Assembly (NCBI GenBank): GCA_032622095.1
Contig: CP136063.1
Coordinates: 277,941,426 to 278,005,425, forward strand
Source: Siphonodentalium dalli
Taxonomy: Eukaryota > Mollusca > Scaphopoda > Gadilida > Siphonodentaliidae
Reading direction: 5' to 3'
DNA length: 64,000 nt
A program made the translations under genes and the position numbers. Below are positions 58,601 to 64,000 of this stretch, piece by piece. Under the pieces are notes generated by a model, which saw only the letters and a program-made list of their open reading frames with translations, was not told the DNA's origin and ran no database searches. Within the stretch, counting starts at the first letter, position 1; every line of letters begins with the position of its first letter.

Positions 58601-61600
58601 GATGAGTTTATTATCTGCCAACTCAACACACACATGTCCAGTAACATCTTCCATACCGAAAAACCCCATGACACTCTGAAAAGACAAAGAAACATCTTCT
58701 CTGCTAAAGAAAACCAAAACACTCTGAGAGAGAGAGACAAGAAACATTCTATTCACTAGAGCTCTTCAGAACTCTCTGAAAGATAGAACAAAATAGGTGG
58801 AACTGTCCAAATTGGAATAAGGATACCCGTGCAGTGCAATTGAGATACATTAATGGTAGCCATATTAACATATTTGTTTATTGAAAAAACACAAGGAATA
58901 AAAGCTCGGACAAAATTATGCATGTTCTGAAAAAAGGGGTGCACAGGTTCCCCATGAAATTAAAATGCTGTGCAAAGTATAAAAAATTGACATAAAAATG
59001 TAGGAAAACAAGCTTGGACAAAGTTATATCCACAGACAGACGGACGGACAGCCAAGCTGATTCCTTATACCCCCATATCTTCGTTACGTGGGTAATAATG
59101 GTATAGCATGCTTACTAAATGATATTGATAAGAAACTTTAAATATAAAGTTCATTTCTATACAACTACAATATTAAATTGGACTGGAGCAACATGTAAGA
59201 CTGTCTCAAAAGCTCCCAATAATATGTTAACATTTACCAATTTTAGGCATGTGACAAATTGACAAATAAAATCGAAATTATTGTTTGATTCGGTCAGCTG
59301 ATGTTAAATGATATTAAAGTTATCTATAGATAATAACAATTATTGTACAATAGTGGAAATCTTAACCCTTCCATGACTGGAGCTTCCCGAAATTTTACTA
59401 ACACCCTGTGCCAATGCATTCTCTTATACATTGGCCTAACAATATTTACCTTGACCTTGTATACCAGTGCAATATCTTATACATGTGAGGCTCCAATGGG
59501 AAACTCAAATGTATAAGAGAATACACTGGCACAGTGTCTTTAATGCTGCACCAGCGCTGCTCCCGTCATAAAAGGGTTAAAATAAAATATTGCAGGTTCT
59601 CATGTTGATTAGTCCTGATACACAAGCGAGAGCTTTCCGATGAATGGCAACAAGCCATATTTCCGACTAAATCCTGAAAAGTTACCCATAATTCTACTTT
59701 GGTTAAGAGGTCGATTACTTAGGGCATTACTGTATGTGTTTGATAGGCTGAAATAAATAGCTGGCAATTCTATTACTAAATATCACATCAGTGTCAGCCA
59801 ACCAGGCCTTGAAATAGCGTGTCTGTCACCCTTTATAGAGCCCCACATAGACTGGAGCAGACGACTCTATAGTGCATGCTTCCATCTGTGTGAGGCTCCC
59901 TGTGGGATAAAACTTTAACATTGTTTTTTGAGGTGGATGTTTTACATTACTGATCAAGCCTGCAAATAGCGTGTCTGTCATTTGCAGAATGAGGTCCCCA
60001 GAGGGTGAATTTAGTGATGCTACCCCGCATAGCGGGCTAGCATCACCAAATTCACCCTCTGGGAACCTCATTCTGCTGAGGTGTAAGCAGAATGAGGTCC
60101 CCAGAGGGTGAATTTGGTGATGCTAGCCCGCTATGCGGGGTAGCATCACTAAATTCACCCTCTGGGGACCTCATTATGCAAATGACAGACACCCTATTTC
60201 AAGGCTTGCAGCCAACCACAAATCGCAGCAAGTCTGACACTGACATAAAACAATTCTATGTAACAAGATTCCGTGCTTTTAGTTTCAGACTATTATTACC
60301 CCAATGATTGACAGGGGGGGTCATTCTCCCAAAAGCGTATATATTGTGTTCATTTCATTTTTCAGAATTGCTGCTTTGTGTACAATGGACAAAAGTTCTG
60401 CCGTTAACTACTTAAATAGTCCAAGTTAACTACTGGTATATAGACCCACATATAAATAGTGGGTCTGATTACTTGTTGTAGACTTTCTAATTCCCGAACT
60501 GGGGGATTCCATATCAGTAGCACCAATCAGAGCTCAGTAGCCCCAAGATAAAAGTGTCCAATTGAAGCGAATAACATAATGTGATGTGACGTAATTATAA
60601 TTTGGGGGAAGCCTGCACGCTTCCAGAAAATGACATTTTGATGAGACTATGATAGACTCTGAGTGCATGTTTACACAGACTTGGCATTCCTTAGAGTATT
60701 AAAGTTATGTGAAATACTCTGGCTCAAATAGAATTGGAGAATAATTTTGCTCAAAGTAGTTATTTTTAAGAAAATTAATCAAATTTACAAAACACAGTCA
60801 TTTTTATATATTAATTATATGCAATGACTTTCAATGGTGAAATCATTTGCGTTGGTTTATCGCTGATAGTTGCGTCCCGAATCGAGATGTAAATATTTAC
60901 AATTGCGCAAAGTTCAGACGATGTTTTCTATGGAGTGAATGGTCCATTTATTTGAGATTTTCGATGATGTCAGTACAATGGTACATTCCTCCAGTTGACA
61001 TTTGAAAAAATGTTGTTGTTGTTGTTGGAATATGATGATATGGGGACCATCAAATCAGATTGAGTACCTTTAACGATGACGTAACAACTAAAATTATCCT
61101 AAATTATCTCCCTGAAAGGTAAGCCACCACACCTGGCATCTGGATCAAACTTCAATTCTTTGTTTGTTAACAATGGGTGATAAAATGGTTTTGATGGAAT
61201 ATTTGACTGATTTTTCAGGAATAAATAACATGCATTAAACATGACATATTTGGGTCATGGTAGAGGAGTGGTTTTAAATGTAATAATATGAGTTTCTTGG
61301 CCATTGCAGTACTATTGGTGGCCCTTCAGAAATGATTAACAGCTCAGTCAGCTCTACATCCCATTAGGGTCCGAAATGAACTTTAACGGGATGATGGGCT
61401 GCTAATTATTTCTGTTGGGCCGCTGATAAACTGTAGTACCCTCCAAAATCATGTTATTGTTATATTGGCCATATAGAGAGGAATAGTTGTTGTCCAGGTT
61501 CACTGGTATTATGTTTGACAGTTGATTACATACCTGAGTAAATTTTGCAGTTTGAATCTCTTTGCCACTATTTCTCAAGTGAACAACAATTCTCTCAAAT

Positions 61601-61677
61601 GTTGCTGCCTGACTCAAGTTTTCTGGGATTTGGCATTTTACTGGCCCTTTACTCCAACCGTATGTCCTTCGATACAT
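46480..61677 (-). CDS. NUDT17: NUDT17, Nudix hydrolase (complete gene, 7 exons plus an alternative microexon)
   Basis: Predicted Nudix hydrolase cleaving nucleoside-diphosphate conjugates; the physiological substrate of NUDT17 is not settled. Exons in order: 61534-61677, 58568-58675, 57335-57518, 54215-54240 (or 53115-53140), 50118-50219, 48566-48807, 46480-46636. The spliced product is about 320 aa against about 328 for human. All junction phases agree. The Nudix box G-x5-E-x7-RE-U-x-EE-x-G-U is complete: GHLDANE comes from the microexon and RELREETGL from the next exon. Other family marks: RGIDVGSVIILESADHKVLL, GLPKRHHIVVY and ERVSTGTKFAL near the C-terminus. Introns carry MITEs and a LINE fragment. 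Confidence 0.95.
46750..47150. repeat. pearl-like element
   Basis: Two units ('taccaaatttcattgagatccgacaac', 'cattccagataaa'-type), a short 'gacggacagag' tract and a 3' end 'atacccatt..atgggggtat'. Confidence 0.6.
47695..48406. mobile_element. hAT-like MITE with 8-bp TSD
   Basis: Ends CAGTGTTCGAGCTG and (reverse) CAGTGTTCGCGCTG, flanked by CACATCGG (47687-47694) and CACATTGG (48407-48414). Same family as the invaded element at 12557-16856. Confidence 0.88.
48480..48502. repeat. Poly-G run
   Basis: More than 20 consecutive G just downstream of NUDT17 exon 6 (its poly-C strand is in the transcript). Length may be affected by sequencing. Confidence 0.85.
48566..48807 (-). CDS. NUDT17: NUDT17 exon 6
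   Basis: Acceptor actccacag, donor gtattt; phase 0 in, 2 out. Encodes SVFPVKLSVGLPKRHHIVVY.. and an acidic helix-rich stretch ending ENLPEQI(R). Matches human '[20 protein letters not shown]'. Confidence 0.95.
48934..49321. mobile_element. piggyBac-like MITE, full double-hairpin form
   Basis: TTAA-flanked, 388 bases, hairpins 49086-49156 and 49224-49294, about 127 bases upstream of the acceptor of NUDT17 exon 6. Confidence 0.93.
49495..50065. repeat. pearl-like element
   Basis: Units with 'aagatggctgccagtggcca' and 'agcggccatgttttttt' like those at 37431. It lacks a long microsatellite and ends 'agtcgagtttaaaaaaaa'. Confidence 0.6.
50118..50219 (-). CDS. NUDT17: NUDT17 exon 5 (second half of Nudix box)
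   Basis: 34 codons, phase 0/0, acceptor cttacttacag, donor gtatgg. Encodes FVECALRELREETGLHLTKK.. ending KILALWE. It carries the REUxEExGU glutamates expected to bind metal. Confidence 0.96.
50245..50418. mobile_element. Foldback MITE (GAGGTCCC family), short diverged copy
   Basis: 'gctggacattagcagaacga' and 'attctgcacatgtccagca' pair, with 'gagggtgaatatagtgacgc' inside. Begins about 26 bases upstream of the acceptor of NUDT17 exon 5. Confidence 0.72.
50484..50883. mobile_element. piggyBac-like MITE, full double-hairpin form
   Basis: TTAA-flanked, 400 bases, hairpins 50637-50707 and 50786-50855. An extra 'ttaaccctttc' directly before it may be the stub of an earlier insertion at the same spot. 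Confidence 0.93.
50907..51352. mobile_element. Foldback MITE (GAGGTCCC family), long form
   Basis: 'gcctgtcatttgcagattga' to 'ccgccaatgacaggcacact', with both inner arms and a central segment including a 'agtttctttatatccccaaatt' direct repeat. Confidence 0.75.
51490..51795. repeat. Diverged inverted repeat
   Basis: 'tgtctggaaacacttctatc' against 'gaattccagacaggtgtc', with 'attaatattgattttat' against 'ataaaatcaatattaat'. A related stretch is at 26160-26250. Nothing coding. Confidence 0.6.
52450..52662. mobile_element. mariner-type MITE, near-perfect 213-bp palindrome
   Basis: CAGTAATGCCCTAAATAATC..GATTATTTAGGGCATTACTG with TA at 52448-52449 and 52663-52664. Arms meet at 'agctctca|gtgagagct'. 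Partial relatives: 17114-17262, 43766-43870, 59627-59733. Confidence 0.92.
53115..53140 (-). CDS. NUDT17: NUDT17 microexon B (26 bases, alternative copy)
   Basis: Same length, same phase (1 to 0), acceptor atttccag, donor gtaagt. It would encode GGHFGRNEK, which also keeps G-x5-E. It matches microexon A at 17 of 26 bases. Including both A and B would shift the frame, so use would have to be mutually exclusive. It could instead be a decaying duplicate. Confidence 0.72.
53401..53868. mobile_element. Foldback MITE (GAGGTCCC family), between the two NUDT17 microexons
   Basis: 'aaacagtatgtctgtcgttt' / 'aaatgacagacacactattt' outer arms and GGTCCCCAGAGGGTGAAT inner arms. It lies within the 1.07-kb interval separating microexons A and B. 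Confidence 0.78.
54215..54240 (-). CDS. NUDT17: NUDT17 microexon A (26 bases, first half of Nudix box)
   Basis: Flanked by acceptor ggtttacag and donor gtaagt. With the last base of exon 3 it encodes GGHLDANET, phase 1 in and 0 out, restoring G-x5-E directly before FVECALRELREETGL. Without it the frame and the Nudix box are lost. Confidence 0.92.
54330..55262. repeat. Inverted repeat, arms ~115-140 bp
   Basis: 'gagatgctggtatttagtcc' and 'gccgccataggcttcttata' at 54400-54450 are inverted at 55155-55210. The middle has no gene. Flanking pieces ('ccatttagtatag', 'gttgaactttttatctgaac') belong to the family related to the 68-bp minisatellite. Confidence 0.75.
55717..56075. mobile_element. piggyBac-like element, truncated inverted copy of 16861-17548
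   Basis: TTAACCATTTCATGACGGG.. with a hairpin at 55764-55836, TTAA at 55863-55866, then sequence that is the reverse complement of 17037-17400 minus the mariner-type insert. The far terminus is missing. Confidence 0.75.
56469..56847. mobile_element. piggyBac-like MITE, full double-hairpin form
   Basis: TTAA-flanked, 379 bases, hairpins 56612-56684 and 56749-56819. In a NUDT17 intron downstream of exon 3. Confidence 0.93.
57335..57518 (-). CDS. NUDT17: NUDT17 exon 3
   Basis: Acceptor acttacag, donor gtaaat; phase 0 in, phase 1 out. Encodes RPSFCSIMNMTEADI.., RGIDVGSVIILESADHKVLL, TRRAHTL and ends FPGIWVPPG, immediately before the Nudix box. Confidence 0.95.
57700..58170 (-). pseudogene. LINE RT C-terminal fragment (L2/Rex1-like)
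   Basis: Minus strand: NYFNSLLLGCNKYLLHKI, VIKNCAARLV, a decayed join, then LNGLAPSYLSDIIVRYQPAR, SFFVASPRLWNLLPDHLK and FKAALKCHLF. This is the usual ending of L2/Rex-type ORF2. Frameshifts and a poly-A/T run near 58040 break it. It lies in the NUDT17 intron between exons 2 and 3. Confidence 0.8.
58568..58675 (-). CDS. NUDT17: NUDT17 exon 2
   Basis: 36 codons, phase 0/0, acceptor tcttttcag, donor gtttga (weaker than consensus). Encodes SVMGFFGMEDVTGHVCVELA.., matching the vertebrate 'CVAGLLG...' to 'LLLSD' stretch. Confidence 0.82.
58900..59100. repeat. pearl-like element, 3' remnant
   Basis: 'aagttatatccacagacagacggacggac' tract followed by 'atacccccatatc..gtgggtaataat', the same ending type as at 47110-47150. 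Confidence 0.5.
59362..59580. mobile_element. TTAACCCTTCCATGAC-type MITE, rearranged
   Basis: TTAA at both ends, termini as at 16861, but its hairpins are broken: one half at 59405-59435 and a diverged one at 59460-59535. Confidence 0.75.
59627..59733. mobile_element. mariner-type MITE, half copy
   Basis: Right arm only ('gagagctttccgatgaatgg' to 'gggcattactgta'). Confidence 0.75.
59803..60212. mobile_element. Foldback MITE (GAGGTCCC family), tandem/compound copy
   Basis: An outer 'ggccttgaaatagcgtgtct' end is repeated at 59955 before the compact form (59949-60212) with two GAGGTCCCCAGAGGGTGAAT hairpins. The piece between resembles the 'gagccccacatag..gtgaggctccctgtggg' centre of the double-hairpin modules. 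Confidence 0.8.
60213..61533. other. NUDT17 intron 1, no recognised gene
   Basis: AT-rich; only the terminus 'cagattgagtacctttaa' of the AGGTACTC family at about 61055-61073 is recognisable. Confidence 0.5.
61534..61677 (-). CDS. NUDT17: NUDT17 exon 1 (coding part)
   Basis: Starts at ATG 61677 (MYRRTYGWSKGPVK..) and ends ..EIQTAKFTQ, donor gtatgt, phase 0. An in-frame TGA directly precedes the ATG, and an AG after a T-run at about 61696 suggests a 5'-UTR intron. The N-terminus is poorly conserved in this family, so the start is less certain than the rest. Confidence 0.78.
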
Positions 61678-61984
61678 TCAGATTCTTCTACCTAAAAAAA
61701 ACAATGTGCACAATCAACTTAATAAGACTATAAAAATGAATTACATCTTTGGAATTATCTTTCAAATTTTGGGTGGGTGGGATTTTATTTAATTTTTTTA
61801 AATACGCGTAGCTATACAATGATATGATCAGAAACACTTCTTGCTAATATACATATTAAAATTTAGTACTTTTCAAGGTTATGGTGTTGTCAGCAACAAT
61901 GAAACTAGATTGTTGATTGTCATCATAGTGGTGAACACCCATTACATATTTCATGAAGATCCTGGAAGATCTGACAATTTGTAG

Positions 61985-62745
61985 TTGAGATATCTGCTAG
62001 GAAGGAAAAAAACCCCAACATTTCCAAATAAACAAAGATGATTAACTCTAGAACGGAAAACCCAAACAAAATGATTGAACACTCCATCAAATTTTCTCAA
62101 AGTAGTGAACATCCACACCAAATTTCATTGAGATTTGAGATCTGAGCACTACTGTTCAAGTTATGACCTGAACAGACATTGGACGGACAATAAGCCAACA
62201 TTTCCACATAAACAAAGATGAATAACTCAAGAACGGAAAACCCAAACAAATGATTGAAGACTCCATTAAATTTTCTCAAGTAGTGAACATCCACAGCAAA
62301 TTTCATTGAGATTTGAGATCTGAGCACTACTGTTCAAGTTATGACCTGAACAGGCATCAGGTGGACAAAAACCAACATTTCTGATTAACAAAGATGAATA
62401 ACTCTAGAATGGAAAACCCAAACAAAACAATTGAACACCCCGTTGAATATACTCACAGCAGTGAACATCCACACCAAATTTCATTGAGATTTGAGAGCTG
62501 ACCACTACTGTTCAAGTTATGACCTGAACAGACATTGGACGGACAATAAGCCAACATTTCCAGATAAACAAAGATGAATAACTCAAGAACGGAAAACCCA
62601 AAGAAAATGATTGAACACTCCATTAAACTTTCTCAAAGTAGTGAACATCCACAGCAAATTTCATTGAGATTTGACATCTGAGCACTACTGTTCAAGTTAT
62701 GACATAAACAGGCATCGGGCGGATAAAAATCTGATAAAATGAAAC
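61985..62745. repeat. Four ~180-bp tandem units (pearl-type core)
   Basis: 'aaagatgaataactc', 'caccaaatttcattgagatt' and 'ctactgttcaagttatgacc' recur about every 180 bases, each unit ending near 'cattggacggacaa'. There is no long microsatellite or clear terminal hairpin. Upstream of NUDT17 exon 1. Confidence 0.8.
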
Positions 62746-62964
62746 ACTATTGAGCCGTAGGGTCACTAAGGGTTGACCAATCTCTTTGCTAAATTGGAAT
62801 CACTTAAATTCACATAATTATCTTTTTGCCCCGGAAACTGAACTGGAGATACCACATGATGTCACCGGAATCTTAAATTTGAATGAATTTTATTGGTTGC
62901 TAATAATTTATTAAACAGTCTAGGTAGCATCTTGAGTAGAAATTAATCGGTGGCCTTTATTCCT

Positions 62965-63265
62965 TATTTGTGTTTCAGTGCAAATAAATTAATAACCAAC
63001 AATTTATTTGCGCTTCAGCAAAAATAATTTGCGCTGAAACTCAAATACAAATACCTAACACCTGCTTACTTCCCTTTGAGTCTGAATAAATGAGTCCATC
63101 TGATAGTATGAGTGGAGTTTAGGCCAATATATGTTTCAGTGATGTCTTCTGGCCTGAATCAAATTGAGTTTTATATAATACATCAAAATCACAGTTTATT
63201 CATTTTTATTTGCACTTAATTTGCGCTTCAGCATAGATGAATCACGCTTAATCATAAATATGATA
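62965..63265. repeat. Relative of the 28204 MITE with TTTGCGCTTCAGC palindromes
   Basis: 'aaatttgcgctgaaactcaa', 'gcgcttcagc' and the phrase 'cttccctttgagtc' parallel the right half of 28204-28914, with A/C exchange at the palindrome centre. Confidence 0.55.
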
Positions 63266-64000
63266 ACAGGCCTTTATATTCCCTTATATTCAAGGGTTTT
63301 TTTTATTATTTTAATAATTTTTATTGGGATCTATATGGATATAATCATTTGTAAAATACAAACATTCATTTTGATGATGACATATAACAAAGTATTTTAC
63401 CTTGCACAATTATCATATCAGCTGTTTAATTGTACAAAAGACAAAGATGATATAATATGTCTATTTTAGTTTTAGGGTTTAAAATAAATTGTAATTATTT
63501 CATCTGGGTGAGTTAATATATTCTGGATAAAGAGATTATCATGGTGTGGGCCAGCCAATAATTCATCCAGGTGGGGGGATGGATGAACATATGTGAGTTT
63601 CTAATAATAAGTTATAACTTTTGTATGACTCTTGTAGTTTTTCAATTGCTGTCCATCTCTCTTTTAATGAAATTGTTCTCTTTGTTATGATTGGGCCCAT
63701 GGATTCAACGATCTATAGTGTATGATTTTCTCAATAAGCCCTATTAAAGAAGGCTGGGTCATTTCCAGTTTATAATTATAGATATATACTTTTATACAAA
63801 AGTATACACATGCCTAGCACATCTAATTGATCCAAATTGTTTATTCCAAGTATGACATGCCCCAGTTGGTAAAAGTTGAGCCCAAAATATTCCAAAAATT
63901 AACACTACAATATAATTTGTGGCATTGCATACCAATGTTTACATTATATGGTACTGAGATACATTGAAATTATTCAATATTGCATGATATCAATAAACAA
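63266..64000. other. No recognised feature
   Basis: AT-rich sequence without convincing exon, RNA gene or repeat that I can identify. Confidence 0.5.

Noticed and set aside
58460-58759. Plus-strand 99-codon open frame
   Set aside because: It is the antisense shadow of NUDT17 exon 2 (58568-58675).
61985-62745. Repeated short frames suggesting a repeat protein
   Set aside because: Frames are broken between units and the unit matches a noncoding pearl-type core.

Overview
The window is eukaryotic: gene-poor, AT-rich and packed with repeats. Two host genes are interrupted by long introns, and the rest is mostly transposon-derived. Short exons with GT/AG borders and matching phases, nested DNA transposons, LINE fragments and several 'pearl'-type elements (tandem ~150-180 bp blocks, then an ACGG/ACAG microsatellite and a short terminal hairpin) suggest a mollusc, probably a marine bivalve. 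The species is an inference; no marker gene fixes it.

Host gene 1 (minus strand, 35164 down to 2511 and off the left edge) is SNAPC3/SNAP50, a subunit of the snRNA-activating protein complex. Nine exons can be chained with consistent phase: 34998-35164, 29449-29538, 26566-26662, 21425-21532, 17738-17878, 10966-11048, 4846-5076 and 2511-2618 are in the window (eight), and at least one more with the rest of the C-terminal zinc-finger region must lie left of base 1. Host gene 2 (minus strand, 61677 down to 46480) is complete: NUDT17, a Nudix hydrolase of about 320 aa. Its Nudix box is split by a 26-base microexon, and that microexon is present twice (54215-54240 and 53115-53140). Both copies keep the splice sites, the phase and the G-x5-E motif. 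Because 26+26 bases breaks the frame, they look mutually exclusive.

Between and inside these genes: a full-length hAT transposon with an intact transposase (5831-10034); a hAT-like element with a perfect 8-bp target duplication, itself invaded by other repeats (12557-16856); two more short hAT-like elements (21929-23151, 47695-48406); a ~1-kb long-TIR element that splits a CR1/L2-like LINE (35948-36934); a 5'-truncated RNase-H-bearing LINE (33244-34840); a third LINE fragment (57700-58170); a tRNA/5S-rRNA composite SINE (35446-35660); and many TTAA-flanked piggyBac-like MITEs.

The most striking repeat is a ~70-bp near-perfect hairpin (core arm GCATTCTCTTATATATGCGAG-like) found about 24 times, plus halves, inside at least four kinds of element. 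A second foldback family (AGAATGAGGTCCCCAGAGGG arms) has about nine copies, several ending within roughly 25-45 bases of splice sites of SNAPC3 and NUDT17. Two paralogous 'empty sites' inside the window show exactly where two of the small elements inserted.

The two genes are not known to share a pathway: SNAPC3 serves snRNA transcription, NUDT17 is a nucleotide-conjugate hydrolase of uncertain substrate. Their shared strand is the only link visible here.
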